Assembly: GCA_027486415.1 (NCBI GenBank)
Contig: JAIXPC010000002.1
Location: 186,001 to 250,000 of the forward strand
Direction of reading: 5' to 3'
Source of the DNA: Sphingomonadales bacterium
Lineage (GTDB): Bacteria; Pseudomonadota; Alphaproteobacteria; Sphingomonadales; Sphingomonadaceae
DNA length: 64,000 nucleotides
Shown here: positions 35,926-45,022 of the stretch, one piece after another
Layout of the letters: each line of letters starts with the position of its first letter
Position numbering within the stretch: position 1 is the stretch's first letter
Program-made: the position numbers and the translations under genes
The notes under the pieces: generated by a model
The model's database searches: none
Seen by the model: only the letters and a program-made list of their open reading frames with translations
Told to the model about the DNA's origin: nothing

Positions 35926-36864
35926 TCAGTCGAACAGGCTGCTGACCGAGCTTTCTTCCGCCGTGCGCCGCATCGCTTCGGCAAGCAGCGGCGCGATGGT
36001 GATGCGGCGCACCTTGCCGGCACCCTGCACCGCTTCGGTGGCGGCGATTGAATCGGTCACGACCAGTTCGGCCAGCGCCGATCCGTCGACACGCGCCACC
36101 GCGCCCCCCGACAGCACGCCGTGGCTGACATAGGCGGTCGCGCTGGCCGCGCCGGCTTCCAGCAGGGCGGCGGCGGCGTTGCACAGCGTGCCGGCCGAAT
36201 CGACGATATCATCGACGAGGATGCAGCGGCGGCCACGCACGTCGCCAATGATGTTCATCACTTCCGATTCGCCCGGCCGTTCGCGCCGCTTGTCGACGAT
36301 GGCGAGCGGGGCGTTGCCCAGCCGCTTGGCCAGCGCCCGGGCGCGAACCACGCCGCCAACGTCGGGCGAGACCACCATCAGGTCATCGGTTGCCCCCATG
36401 CGGGCCAGGATGTCGGCCGCCATCACCGGGGCGGCAAACAGATTGTCGGTGGGAATATCGAAAAAGCCCTGGATCTGGCCGGCGTGCAGATCAACCGACA
36501 GCACCCGGTTGGCACCCGCCGTGGTGATCAGATTGGCGACCAGCTTGGCCGAAATCGGCGTGCGCGATCCCGATTTGCGATCCTGACGGGCATAGCCGAA
36601 ATAGGGCACCACCGCCGTGATGCGCCGCGCCGACGCGCGCTTCAGCGCGTCGATGCAGATCAGCAGTTCCATCAGATTGTCGTTGGCCGGGGCCGCCGTC
36701 GGCTGCACGACGAACACATCCTCGCCGCGCACATTCTCGTGAATCTCGACGAAGATTTCCTCGTCGGCAAAGCGGCGCACGGCGGCGCGGGTGAGGGGAA
36801 TCTCGAGATAGGTGGCGATGGCCTGCGCCAGTTCCGGATTGCCGTTGCCAGCCAGGATCTTCAT
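35926..36864 (-). CDS. prs: Ribose-phosphate pyrophosphokinase
   Basis: A 312-residue enzyme that makes PRPP from ribose 5-phosphate and ATP, feeding purine, pyrimidine, His, Trp and NAD synthesis. Visible family blocks are the N-terminal [65 protein letters not shown], and the PRPP loop [19 protein letters not shown]. The KRR segment ([20 protein letters not shown]) is the catalytic flexible loop. The length and start are standard. It is a monocistronic-looking gene. Confidence 0.97.
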   Translation of the reverse strand: MKILAGNGNPELAQAIATYLEIPLTRAAVRRFADEEIFVEIHENVRGEDVFVVQPTAAPANDNLMELLICIDALKRASARRITAVVPYFGYARQDRKSGSRTPISAKLVANLITTAGANRVLSVDLHAGQIQGFFDIPTDNLFAAPVMAADILARMGATDDLMVVSPDVGGVVRARALAKRLGNAPLAIVDKRRERPGESEVMNIIGDVRGRRCILVDDIVDSAGTLCNAAAALLEAGAASATAYVSHGVLSGGAVARVDGSALAELVVTDSIAATEAVQGAGKVRRITIAPLLAEAMRRTAEESSVSSLFD

Positions 36865-36939
36865 GTCGCGCCCCCATCGCCTTGGTGTGCGCGGGCCATA
36901 GCCGCCCTGTCACACAGGTGCAACCGTGCTGGCCGCGTC

Positions 36940-37338
36940 TCAGGCACCAATTGCGGCGGCAAGTGCATCCACCAATGGCACGTCAGCCGGCGGCATCGGC
37001 AGACCAGCCATCGCGCCCGGCCGTTCCCAGCGCAGCGCCTGCCCGTCGCGGCCCTGCGGTTCGCCCTGCCATTCCCGGCACCAGTACAGCAGCATCACGA
37101 GGTGAAAGTCGGGATAGGGGAAGCTGGCGAAGGTGAAGGGTTCCAGCACCGGGGCGGTGATGCCCAGTTCCTCTTCCAGTTCCCGTGCCAGCGCGGCTTC
37201 CGGGCCTTCGCCGGCATCGATCTTGCCGCCGGGAAATTCCCACATCCCGGCCAATGATTTCCCTTCCGGCCGCTGGGCGAGCAGCACGCGACCATCGCCG
37301 TCCACCAGCGCGGCTGCCACCACGTGCAGCAAGCGCAT
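36940..37338 (-). CDS. mutT: Nudix hydrolase, MutT type (8-oxo-dGTP diphosphatase)
   Basis: A 132-residue protein with a full Nudix box: GGKIDAGEGPEAALARELEEELGI, preceded by LAQRPEGKSLAGMWEFPGGK, which is the MutT-type substrate region. MutT cleans the nucleotide pool by hydrolysing 8-oxo-dGTP. The C-terminal part has WCREWQGEPQGRDGQALRW, the usual MutT ending pattern. The ATG overlaps the stop of the upstream M48 protease gene as TGATG, so translation is probably coupled. Confidence 0.92.
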   Translation of the reverse strand: MRLLHVVAAALVDGDGRVLLAQRPEGKSLAGMWEFPGGKIDAGEGPEAALARELEEELGITAPVLEPFTFASFPYPDFHLVMLLYWCREWQGEPQGRDGQALRWERPGAMAGLPMPPADVPLVDALAAAIGA

Positions 37339-38762
37339 CAGCGCATCACCACCAGCTTTACCCGGTCGCCCACCCGCAACTGCGTGTTGCTGGCCAGCTG
37401 GTTTAGGGTGAGGAAACGCGCCAGCCGGTCGTCGTCATAGGCCATGCGCGCGGCCAGGGATTGCACCGTGTCACCGGCAGCGACGCGCACGACCTGGATG
37501 CGGCGGGTGCGGATGCCGGCACTGTCCTGCGCGCTCATCCGCCGCACGCTGGCGGCAACCGGTGTCACCCCGGCCAGCCGGCCATCGGGCGCGATGGTGA
37601 CCAGTGTCAGCGCGAGCTGCGGCGACCAGCGATAGACCGTCAGGGCGGCTTCGACCGGGCCACCCTGGGAATTGGCGCGGATCGTCCCTTCCAGCGCCTC
37701 CACCCCGTTGATGCGGGTGGCGCGCATCTGCGGGGTGGCAACGCCCAGCTGTTGCCAACGCGCGGCGGCGATGCTGCCCAGATCGGCATTGCGGCCATCG
37801 GCGGCGCGCAGTTCAAAGCGCAGATTGCCGGGCGCCGTTCCGGTGATCGCCTGCGGGCTGTTGTTGAGCGTGAAACCCTGCGGCGCATCCAGCGCCAGCC
37901 CCAGCCCGCCATGGCGGAAACTGCGGCCCTGCACCACGCCTTCGGCCGGATCATCGTCATAGATCATGCCGTCAATGGCATTCAGGAAGGCATCGCGATT
38001 GGTGGCGCGCTGGCCGGCGCGGGCCAGCATCGTCTGCGCTTCGGTGCGGGTGCGCTGCACTCGCTCGGCGCTGGGCGGGTGGCTTGAAAGCCATTTCGAC
38101 GGTTCGGCACCGCCCTGTCCCTTCAACCGCGCCTCCAGCGCCGTCTGCGCGCCCAGCGCCGCCAGGCTGTCGGACGAGGCCATCGGATCATAGCCGGCGC
38201 CAGCAAGATAACGCACGCCCAGGCTATCGGCCTGGCGTTCCTGATCGCGGCTGTAACCCAGCGTGTAGAGGCCCGCACCCGCGCCCGCGATGCGACCGAC
38301 GAGATCGGAGCCGGTGAGGATGCCGGCCAGCCCGGCAAGGATGTTCGAACCCAGCGCGCGGTTCTGGCGTTTCTGGCTGTGGCGGGCGGCGACGTGGCCA
38401 ACCTCGTGGCCCATCACGAAGGCCAGTTCCGCCTCGTCATTCATAAGCGCCAGCAGTTGGCGGGTGATGTAGACATAGCCGCCGGGCACCGCGAAGGCAT
38501 TGTTGACGTTGGAATTGAGCAGCGTGACCGTGTAATCCTCCGCTCGCGCGCCGCCGCCCGATTGCACCGCGATGCGCTGGCCGACACGGCGGACATAATC
38601 CGCCACCGGGCCCGACATGGCACCGCCGAATTCCTGCACAAGCTGCGGATGCGCCTCTGCGCCCGCGCGCCGCTCGCCGGGTGACAGGCCGGGAGCCGAT
38701 TGCGCCAGCGCCGGGCTGGCGATCAAGAAGGAAAGGGCGAGGGCGCGCAGCATCGGGGTCAT
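37338..38762 (-). CDS. Secreted M48 family Zn-metalloprotease with LysM-like C-terminus
   Basis: A 474-residue exported protease with a signal peptide ending ASPALAQ. The Zn motif GHEVGHVAARH and the downstream SRDQERQADSLG (third ligand Glu) are typical of BepA/LoiP-like M48C peptidases, which take part in outer membrane quality control. The last 50 residues (GDTVQSLAARMAYDDDRLARFLTLNQL ... LRVGDRVKLV) resemble a LysM peptidoglycan-binding module. ATG at 38762 was used; another in-frame ATG lies three codons later. It overlaps mutT at the 3' end. Confidence 0.92.
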   Translation of the reverse strand: MTPMLRALALSFLIASPALAQSAPGLSPGERRAGAEAHPQLVQEFGGAMSGPVADYVRRVGQRIAVQSGGGARAEDYTVTLLNSNVNNAFAVPGGYVYITRQLLALMNDEAELAFVMGHEVGHVAARHSQKRQNRALGSNILAGLAGILTGSDLVGRIAGAGAGLYTLGYSRDQERQADSLGVRYLAGAGYDPMASSDSLAALGAQTALEARLKGQGGAEPSKWLSSHPPSAERVQRTRTEAQTMLARAGQRATNRDAFLNAIDGMIYDDDPAEGVVQGRSFRHGGLGLALDAPQGFTLNNSPQAITGTAPGNLRFELRAADGRNADLGSIAAARWQQLGVATPQMRATRINGVEALEGTIRANSQGGPVEAALTVYRWSPQLALTLVTIAPDGRLAGVTPVAASVRRMSAQDSAGIRTRRIQVVRVAAGDTVQSLAARMAYDDDRLARFLTLNQLASNTQLRVGDRVKLVVMR

Positions 38763-38816
38763 GATGCCATAATGGGGTAACGCGCGGTCAAGTTCCAGCA
38801 ACCAGCGGCAAGCAGT

Positions 38817-39767
38817 TTACAGGCTGCGGCCCATCGCCAGATATTTGGCGCGGCGGGCCTTCACCAGCGCGTCCGGGCTCATCGCCAGCAGCGGCTGCAG
38901 TTCGGTGGCAATCGCCATCGCCAGCGACTGTATCGCGGCCGCCGGATCCCGGTGCGCGCCGCCCAGCGGTTCGGCAACGATGGTATCGATGACACCCAGC
39001 GCCTTGCAGTCGGCCGCCGTCACCTTCATCGCCTCGGCAGCGTCGGCAGCGCGGTTGGCCTGCTTGTCAGCCGAGCGCCACAGGATCGACGCGCAACCTT
39101 CCGGCGAGATGACGGCGTAAACTGCGTGTTCCAGCATGATCACCCGGTCTGCCGCGGCGATGCCGATGGCACCACCCGACATGCCTTCACCGGTGATGGC
39201 CGTGACGATGGGAACCCGCGCACCCAGGAAGGCGGCGGTCGCCCGGGCAATCGCCTCGGCCTGCCCGCGCGCCTCGCCATCGACGCCGGGATAGGCGCCG
39301 GCGCTGTCCACCAGCGTGATCACCGGCACATGGAAACGCGCGGCAAGTTCCACCAGCCGGGCAGCCTTGCGATAGCCTTCGGGGCGGCCCATGCCGAAAT
39401 TGTGGCGCACGCGGCTGGCGGTGTCGTTGCCCTTTTCGTGGCCGATCACCATCACCGGCACGTTGAGGCCGCGCAGACGGCCAAGGCCGCCGATGATGGC
39501 CAGATCCTCGCCAAAGGCGCGATCGCCGGCAAGCGGGGTGAAATCCTCCACCAGCGCCTTGGCGATATCGGCAAAATGCGGCCGCGCCGGGTGGCGGGCA
39601 ACCAGTGTCTTCTGCCACGGCGTCAGGCGGGCATAGGTTTCGGCCAGCAGCCGCCGCGCCGCACCTTCGGCATGGCGCGCCCCGGCTTCATCGCCGGCGG
39701 CGCGATAGTCCGACGCGCGCTGGGCGATCTGGGCGATCGGCTTTTCAAAGTCGAGATAGCTGCTCAC
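38817..39767 (-). CDS. accA: Acetyl-CoA carboxylase carboxyltransferase subunit alpha
   Basis: A 316-residue subunit that, with AccD, transfers CO2 from biotin to acetyl-CoA, forming malonyl-CoA for fatty acid synthesis. The AccA pattern is complete: YLDFEKPIAQI at the N-terminus, HPARPHFADI, VMVIGHEKGNDT, NFGMGRPEGYRKAARL, TLVDSAGAYPGVDGEARGQAEAIA, GEGMSGGAIGI and SPEGCASILWRSA. The length matches E. coli AccA closely. It lies 59 bases downstream of trmB and 54 bases upstream of the M48 gene, all on the minus strand. Confidence 0.97.
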   Translation of the reverse strand: MSSYLDFEKPIAQIAQRASDYRAAGDEAGARHAEGAARRLLAETYARLTPWQKTLVARHPARPHFADIAKALVEDFTPLAGDRAFGEDLAIIGGLGRLRGLNVPVMVIGHEKGNDTASRVRHNFGMGRPEGYRKAARLVELAARFHVPVITLVDSAGAYPGVDGEARGQAEAIARATAAFLGARVPIVTAITGEGMSGGAIGIAAADRVIMLEHAVYAVISPEGCASILWRSADKQANRAADAAEAMKVTAADCKALGVIDTIVAEPLGGAHRDPAAAIQSLAMAIATELQPLLAMSPDALVKARRAKYLAMGRSL

Positions 39768-39826
39768 AGGCGTTGGCCTAGGCGAATTGTCGCTCTGCGG
39801 TCAACTGTCGCCGTGTCACAGCAATG

Positions 39827-40528
39827 TCACACGCGCTGCCAGCGGAAATACCACACTTCATGGCCAAGCCGGCGCGCCTTGGCCTCGTAACGTGTCTGCG
39901 GCCAGTCGGCAGGGCGGGTGAGGAAATCGGCCGCCGTGTCGCCGATCCAGCGGAAATCCTGGCGCTGGTTCATCTGCATCAGCGCCCAGCGGCAATAGAT
40001 CGGGTGATCGGTGCCAAAGCGGAACTCGCCGCCCGGTTTCAGCACGCGGGCGATGGCATCGATGGGGCCGGGGTTCATGAAGCGCCGCTTGGCATGGCGC
40101 GCCTTGGGCCAGGGATCGGGATGCAGGAGGAACACGCGATCAAGGCTGGCATCGGGCAGCCGATCGAGCACGTCGAGCGCATCGCCGTGATGGATGCGGA
40201 TATTCGGCAGTTGCCCGGCATCCACCGCCACCAGCGCGCCCACCACGCCATCCACAAAAGGTTCGGCCCCGATGATCCCCACCTCCGGGTGCATCGCCGC
40301 CTGCCCGGCCATGTGCTCCCCCTTGCCGAAGCCGATTTCCAGCCACAGCGGGCGATCAACGCCAAACAGCCCCAGCGCGGTGATCGGGCCGTCCTTCGGC
40401 ACCGCAAGCCGCGGCAGCAGATCGGCAAACAGCGCCGCCTGCCCTTGCCGCAAGGCATGGCCCTGCCGCCGGCCATAGAGGCGTCGGATGGTGGTGGGAT
40501 CGGCGGGGGCTTTCGGTGATTCGGCCAT
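39827..40528 (-). CDS. trmB: tRNA (guanine-N7)-methyltransferase
   Basis: A 233-residue SAM-dependent enzyme that makes m7G46 in tRNA. Conserved elements are LEIGFGKGEHMAGQA (motif I), GAEPFVDGVV, VFLLHPDPWPKARHAKRRF (family signature) and the C-terminal TRYEAKARRLGHEVWYFRW. The N-terminal RLYGRRQGHALRQGQ is the usual basic region. The gene is divergent from the Baeyer-Villiger-type monooxygenase gene with 99 bases between. Confidence 0.96.
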   Translation of the reverse strand: MAESPKAPADPTTIRRLYGRRQGHALRQGQAALFADLLPRLAVPKDGPITALGLFGVDRPLWLEIGFGKGEHMAGQAAMHPEVGIIGAEPFVDGVVGALVAVDAGQLPNIRIHHGDALDVLDRLPDASLDRVFLLHPDPWPKARHAKRRFMNPGPIDAIARVLKPGGEFRFGTDHPIYCRWALMQMNQRQDFRWIGDTAADFLTRPADWPQTRYEAKARRLGHEVWYFRWQRV

Positions 40529-40627
40529 GGGCGGGGGCCATGCCCGAATGCGGCCCTAGGGGAAAGGCCGGACTGCACGGACCTGCCGGATCAGGAATGA
40601 TGCGGCACCGAATCGGGGAGGATCATC

Positions 40628-42148
40628 ATGGACGCTCTTGCACCGCCACGGCCTGCCGATGATGGCGCCATCACTGATGTCGACGTGCTGGTGGTGGGTG
40701 CCGGCATTTCAGGACTGTCCGCGGCCTGGCACCTGAAGGAACGCCTGCCGCACAAGCGCTTCCTCGTGCTGGAACGGGAGGCGAGCTTTGGCGGCACCTG
40801 GCTCACCCACACATTCCCGGGCATCCGGTCAGACAGCGATCTTTACACCTTCGGTTTCGGCTTCAAGCCGTGGGTGGGCCCGCCGATCGCCACCGCCGCC
40901 GAAATCCAGGCCTATCTGGGCGAGATGATTGCACAGAACGACCTCGACCGCTTCATCCGCTACAACCACAGCATCGAAACCGCCGCTTGGGACAGCGCGA
41001 CCGCGCGCTGGACGCTCACCGCCTGCCTGCCGGATGGCACCCGCCGCCAGTATCGCGCCAGTTTCCTGTGGATGGCGCAGGGCTATTACCGCCACCACCA
41101 GGGCCACTGGCCGGATTATCCCGGCATGGCCGATTTCAAGGGACCGATCGTCCACACCGAGGAGTGGGACCAAGGCATCGATTACACCGGCAAGCGCGTG
41201 GTGCTGATCGGATCGGGTGCCACGGCGGCGACGGTGGTGCCGGCGATGGCCGAAACAGCAGCGCACGTCACCATGATCCAGCGCAGCCCGACATACTTCA
41301 TCCCTGGCCGCAACGCCAACGAGCTGGCCGACACGCTGCGGCCGCTGGGGGTGGACGAAGCCATCATCCACGACATCGTGCGCCGCAAGATCCTGTTCGA
41401 TCAGGATCAGATCGTCGCCCAGTGCCGCGCCGCGCCCGATGCGGTGGCGGCCGAGCTGCTGGCCGGTGTGCAGGCGCTGCTGCCTGAAGGCTTCGACATG
41501 CGCCATTTCACGCCCCGTTATCGCCCGTGGCACCAGCGCATCGCCTTCGTGCCTGATGGCGACCTGTTCGCCGGCGTGCGCGCCGGCAAGGCCAGTGTCG
41601 TCACCGGCACCATCCAGCGTTTCACGCCCGACGGCGTGGAGATGCAGGACGGCACCCACGTTGCGGCCGACATGATCGTGCTCGCCACCGGCTTCAACCT
41701 GTGCGTGTTCGGCGATATCGCCTTCAGCATCGACGGCCAGCCGCTCGACATGGCCGATACCGTCACCTGGCGCGGCATGATGTTCACCGGCGTTCCCAAC
41801 CTTGTCTGGGTGTTCGGTTATTTCCGGGCCAGCTGGACCCTCAGATCCGACCTGATTTCCGAATTCACCTGCCGCCTGCTTCAGCACATGGAAACGAAGG
41901 GCGTGGACCGGGTCGAGGTCGTGCTGCCGGCCGCGCTGGCCAGCGCCCCGCGCGGACCGTGGGTCGATCCGGACGATTTCAACCCCAATTACCTCGCGCG
42001 CGATCAGCACCTGCTGCCGAAAACGGCGCCGGGCCCGGAATGGCGGCACTCCCAGGACTATTGGCGTGAAAAGGATGAAATCCCGCGCGTCGATCTCGAT
42101 GCGCCGGCCTTCCGCTATGCCAGCGCGCGATCACCCGTCGCGGCCTGA
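40628..42148 (+). CDS. Flavin-containing (Baeyer-Villiger type) monooxygenase
   Basis: A 506-residue FAD/NADPH enzyme. The first Rossmann motif is VLVVGAGISGLSAAW. The BVMO-like fingerprint FKGPIVHTEEWDQG (FxGxxxHxxxW) is complete, and the second nucleotide-binding motif is VVLIGSGATAATVVPAMA. The length and the LEREASFGGTWLTHTFPGIRSDSDLYTFGF region place it with group B monooxygenases that act on ketones, sulfides or amines. Substrate cannot be told. It has GGGGAGG upstream of its ATG, and is followed 131 bases later by the nitronate monooxygenase-like gene. Confidence 0.9.
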   Translation: MDALAPPRPADDGAITDVDVLVVGAGISGLSAAWHLKERLPHKRFLVLEREASFGGTWLTHTFPGIRSDSDLYTFGFGFKPWVGPPIATAAEIQAYLGEMIAQNDLDRFIRYNHSIETAAWDSATARWTLTACLPDGTRRQYRASFLWMAQGYYRHHQGHWPDYPGMADFKGPIVHTEEWDQGIDYTGKRVVLIGSGATAATVVPAMAETAAHVTMIQRSPTYFIPGRNANELADTLRPLGVDEAIIHDIVRRKILFDQDQIVAQCRAAPDAVAAELLAGVQALLPEGFDMRHFTPRYRPWHQRIAFVPDGDLFAGVRAGKASVVTGTIQRFTPDGVEMQDGTHVAADMIVLATGFNLCVFGDIAFSIDGQPLDMADTVTWRGMMFTGVPNLVWVFGYFRASWTLRSDLISEFTCRLLQHMETKGVDRVEVVLPAALASAPRGPWVDPDDFNPNYLARDQHLLPKTAPGPEWRHSQDYWREKDEIPRVDLDAPAFRYASARSPVAA

Positions 42149-42279
42149 GGTGTGACGCGCGACGCCCTGACGCGCAACCGCCGCCACGCCCGTGCATTGC
42201 ACAGCTTGCGCTTTGCCCCGATTTTGCCGCAATAGGTGGCGCACCGGCACAAGGCGCCGGCGCTACAGCACGGGTCGAG

Positions 42280-43698
42280 ATGCTTTCGGGTGTGAAATCA
42301 CTGGTGATGGGCGGCCGCGAAGTGTGGCCGCTGGTGGAAGGTGGCAAGGGCGTTTCCGCCACCAATCACGCCTCGTCCGGCGCGTGGGCGCTGGCCGGCG
42401 GCGTCGGCACCGTCAGCGCAGTCAACGCCGACAGCTATGCTGATGACGGCAGTATCGTGCCCCAGCTCTATCGCGCTGCCACCCGCCGTGATCGCCACGA
42501 GGAACTGGTTCATTACGCCATCGAAGGCGGCGTCGCGCAGGTTCAGCGCGCCTATGACATCGCCGCTTCGGAACTGAAGCGCGGCATCGGTGCCATCAAC
42601 ATCAATGTGCTATGGGAAATGGGCGGCGCGCAGCGGGTGCTGCAGGGCGTGCTGGAACGCACCAAGGGCCTGGTCAACGGCGTCACCTGCGGCGCTGGTA
42701 TGCCTTACAAATTGTCCGAAATCGCCGCGCAGCACGGGGTGCATTATTACCCGATCATCAGCTCCGCCCGCGCCTTCCGCGCGCTGTGGAAGCGCGCCTA
42801 TTCCAAGGCGGCCGAGTGGCTGGGCGGCGTGGTCTATGAAGATCCGTGGCTGGCCGGCGGCCACAACGGGCTTTCCAACGCCGAAGACCCACGCGCCCCG
42901 CAAGACCCTTACCCGCGCGTTGCCGAACTGCGCGCCACCATGCGCGAACTGGGCGTGCCGGAAAGCGTGCCGATCGTCATGGCCGGCGGCGTCTGGCGGC
43001 TGGATGAATGGACCAACTGGCTCGACAATCCCGAACTCGGCCAGGTCGTCTTCCAGTTCGGTACCCGTCCCCTCCTCACCCAGGAAAGCCCGATCCCCGA
43101 CAGCTGGAAACAGCGCCTGTTCGATCTGAACAAGGGCGACATCCTGCTGCACCAGTTCTCGCCGACCGGTTTCTATTCCTCGGCGATCCGCAACCCGTTC
43201 CTGCGCGCCCTCGAAGCCCGCAGCGAACGCCAGATCGCCTTTTCAACGGCGGCGACCGGCGATCACCAGTTCGCGCTGGATGTGGGCGTGGGCGGCAAGA
43301 AATATTTTGTCACCCGCGATGATCTGATCCGCGCCCGCGAATTCCACGGCGCCGGCTTCACCGAGGCGCTGAAGACGCCCGACAACACATTGGTGTTCGT
43401 CACGCCCGCCGAACGCGCCACCATCCGCAAGGACCAAGCCGATTGCATGGGCTGCCTGTCGCACTGCGGCTTCTCGGCCTGGGCCGACAACGAGAACAAT
43501 TCGACCGGCCGCCTCGCCGATCCGCGCAGCTTCTGCATCCAGAAGACCTTGCAGGACATCGCCCACGGCGGCGACCCGGATCAGAACCTGGCCTTCGCCG
43601 GCCACAGCGCCTATCGCTTCGCCAGCGACCCCTTCTATTCCAACCGCTTCATTCCGACGGTGAAGCAACTGGTGGACCGGATCCTCACCGGCGCATAA
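42280..43698 (+). CDS. Nitronate monooxygenase-like FMN protein with C-terminal Cys cluster
   Basis: A 472-residue protein of the nitronate monooxygenase (2-nitropropane dioxygenase) TIM-barrel type, longer than the usual 320-370. The FMN region SIVPQ ... AYDIAASELKRGIGAININV, VNGVTCGAGMPYKLSE and VPIVMAGGVWRLDEW with VVFQFGTRPLLTQE is recognisable. After about 280 it carries an extra segment with CMGCLSHCGF (Cys-x2-Cys-x3-Cys), which could bind metal or Fe-S. The catalytic His of class I enzymes is not obvious (GGHNGLS is a candidate). Actual substrate is unknown. Neighbours are another flavin monooxygenase and a convergent dehydrogenase. Confidence 0.85.
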   Translation: MLSGVKSLVMGGREVWPLVEGGKGVSATNHASSGAWALAGGVGTVSAVNADSYADDGSIVPQLYRAATRRDRHEELVHYAIEGGVAQVQRAYDIAASELKRGIGAININVLWEMGGAQRVLQGVLERTKGLVNGVTCGAGMPYKLSEIAAQHGVHYYPIISSARAFRALWKRAYSKAAEWLGGVVYEDPWLAGGHNGLSNAEDPRAPQDPYPRVAELRATMRELGVPESVPIVMAGGVWRLDEWTNWLDNPELGQVVFQFGTRPLLTQESPIPDSWKQRLFDLNKGDILLHQFSPTGFYSSAIRNPFLRALEARSERQIAFSTAATGDHQFALDVGVGGKKYFVTRDDLIRAREFHGAGFTEALKTPDNTLVFVTPAERATIRKDQADCMGCLSHCGFSAWADNENNSTGRLADPRSFCIQKTLQDIAHGGDPDQNLAFAGHSAYRFASDPFYSNRFIPTVKQLVDRILTGA

Positions 43699-43750
43699 GG
43701 GCTCCGCTTTCTTCTTCCGCGCTGGCATCGCCCGTCGCGGCAAAGCCGCG

Positions 43751-43847
43751 CCGTCAGCCGAGTCAAAACGGGCGGGAATTCCCTGCCCGTTTCGCTCGCT
43801 GGACGACCTGAACGCGAGTCCGTGCGCGGCACGCGCACTGGCCGCGA
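43751..43847 (-). repeat. GC-rich 3'-end element, copy A
   Basis: Read on the minus strand, this starts right at the dehydrogenase stop. It has a hairpin GTGCGCG/CGCGCAC, a second with CTCGC...GCGAG, then a terminator hairpin with T-run. The same order and much of the sequence recur at 44908-45022 behind the next minus-strand gene. Shared pieces are the CTCGCG ... GCGAGCGA core and TTTTGAC after the terminator stem. Similarity is judged by eye. Confidence 0.6.
43765..43792 (-). terminator. Intrinsic terminator of quinone oxidoreductase-type gene
   Basis: On the minus strand, an 8-bp stem (AAACGGGC/GCCCGTTT) encloses the palindrome GGGAATTCCC and continues into TTTT. It sits about 55 bases past the dehydrogenase stop and could also stop plus-strand transcripts of the nitronate monooxygenase-like gene, where the T-run is only three bases. 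Confidence 0.75.
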
Positions 43848-44855
43848 TCAGATATCCACGCAAATCTTCCCGAAATGCTTGCCGCTCTCCTGATGCCGGA
43901 ACGCCGCGCCCAGTTCGGCCAGCGGGAAATGCGTGTCGATCACCGGCCTGATGCCGGTCTGGTTGATCGCCCGGATCATCTCCTGCTGTTGCCGGCGCGT
44001 GCCAACGGTGATGCCGATCAGGCGGATCTGCTTGGCCATCAGCTGCACCGTCGGCACCGGCCCGGCATAGCCGGCCAGCACGCCGATCAGGCTGATATGG
44101 CCGCCCACGGCGCAGGCGGTGATCGATTCGGGCATGGTGCCGGCGCCGCCGATCTCGACGATATGATCGGCCCCGCGGCCTTGCGTGATCTTCATCACCT
44201 CGGCCCCCCAGCCGGGTGTCGCCTTGTAGTTGATCAGGTGATCGGCCCCCATCGCCTGCAGCCGCGCCAATTTCTCGTCGCTGGAACTGGTGGCGATCAC
44301 CGTCGCGCCCATGGCCTTGGCAAACTGCAACGCAAAGATCGAGACGCCGCCGGTGCCCTGCACCAGCACCACGTCCCCGGCCTTCAGCTGGCCTTCCGGC
44401 ACCAGCGCCCGCCACGCCGTCAGGCCCGCGCAGGTGAGCGTTGCCGCTTCGGCATGGCTGTACCCGAACGGCGCGTGGGTGAAGCTGGTCGCGGGGGCCA
44501 CCACTTCTTCCACGGCATAGCCATCGGCGCCATCGCCCGGCACGCCGGCAAAACCAGCCATGTTGGGCTTGCCGTCCAGCCAGGTCGGGAAGAAGGTGGA
44601 AACCACCATGTCGCCCGGTCGGAACTCGGTCACGCCGTCGCCCACGGCCACCACCTCGCCGGCCCCGTCGCTCATCGGGATGCGGCCATCGGGCGTCGGA
44701 ATACCGCCGACGACAACGATATAATCATGATAATTCAAGCTGCTGGCCCGGATACGAACCTTGATCTGCCCCGGCCCCGGTGCGCCGGGTTCGGCCATGT
44801 CCTCATGCCGCAGATTGTCGATGCCGGCGGGGTGGCGGAGGCGGATGGCTTTCAT
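43848..44855 (-). CDS. Zinc-free alcohol dehydrogenase / quinone oxidoreductase (MDR) family
   Basis: A 335-residue NAD(P)-dependent medium-chain dehydrogenase. The Rossmann region is VLVQGTGGVSIFALQFAKAMGATVIATSSSDEKLARLQAMGADHLINY. The Cys and His zinc ligands of classical alcohol dehydrogenases are absent: the N-terminal catalytic position reads LNYHDYIVV, as in quinone oxidoreductases. The C-terminal PVIDTHFPLAELGAAFRHQESGKHFGKICVDI is typical. Reaction is probably reduction of an enone or quinone with NADPH; substrate unknown. Confidence 0.92.
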   Translation of the reverse strand: MKAIRLRHPAGIDNLRHEDMAEPGAPGPGQIKVRIRASSLNYHDYIVVVGGIPTPDGRIPMSDGAGEVVAVGDGVTEFRPGDMVVSTFFPTWLDGKPNMAGFAGVPGDGADGYAVEEVVAPATSFTHAPFGYSHAEAATLTCAGLTAWRALVPEGQLKAGDVVLVQGTGGVSIFALQFAKAMGATVIATSSSDEKLARLQAMGADHLINYKATPGWGAEVMKITQGRGADHIVEIGGAGTMPESITACAVGGHISLIGVLAGYAGPVPTVQLMAKQIRLIGITVGTRRQQQEMIRAINQTGIRPVIDTHFPLAELGAAFRHQESGKHFGKICVDI

Positions 44856-44907
44856 GGACAGGCTCCCTCAGTGTGAGGCCAGCCTAACGCGGGACGCGCA
44901 CACGGCT

Positions 44908-45022
44908 CCCCTCCCGCTTGCGGGAGGGGGTCGGGTCAAAAAGGCGGGTCCACCCCGCCTATCTCGCTCGCCGGCCGAGCTTGCGCGAGTCGGCGCGCGG
45001 GGCGCGCGCTCGCCGCGCTGCG
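44908..45022 (-). repeat. GC-rich 3'-end element, copy B, with extra hairpin
   Basis: Second copy of the element at 43751-43847, directly behind the 2-hydroxyacid dehydrogenase gene. On the minus strand it has GCGCGCGCCCCGCGCGC, then CTCGCG ... GCGAGCGAG, then a terminator hairpin ending TTTTTGACCCG. An added 10-bp hairpin (CCCCTCCCGC / GCGGGAGGGG, loop TT) is at 44908-44929. A partial relative of that outer hairpin (CCTCCC ... GCGGGAGG) occurs at about 19179-19197. Confidence 0.6.
44938..44960 (-). terminator. Intrinsic terminator of 2-hydroxyacid dehydrogenase gene
   Basis: On the minus strand GGCGGG-GTGGA-CCCGCC forms a 6-bp stem (7 with the A-T pair) followed by TTTTT. It lies 63 bases after the gene's stop and corresponds in position to the terminator in copy A. 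Confidence 0.85.

Noticed and set aside
42148-42280. Promoter-like TTGCAC and GATTTT 17 bases apart before the nitronate monooxygenase-like gene
   Set aside because: The -10 match is poor and the region is too short and GC-rich to distinguish from chance.
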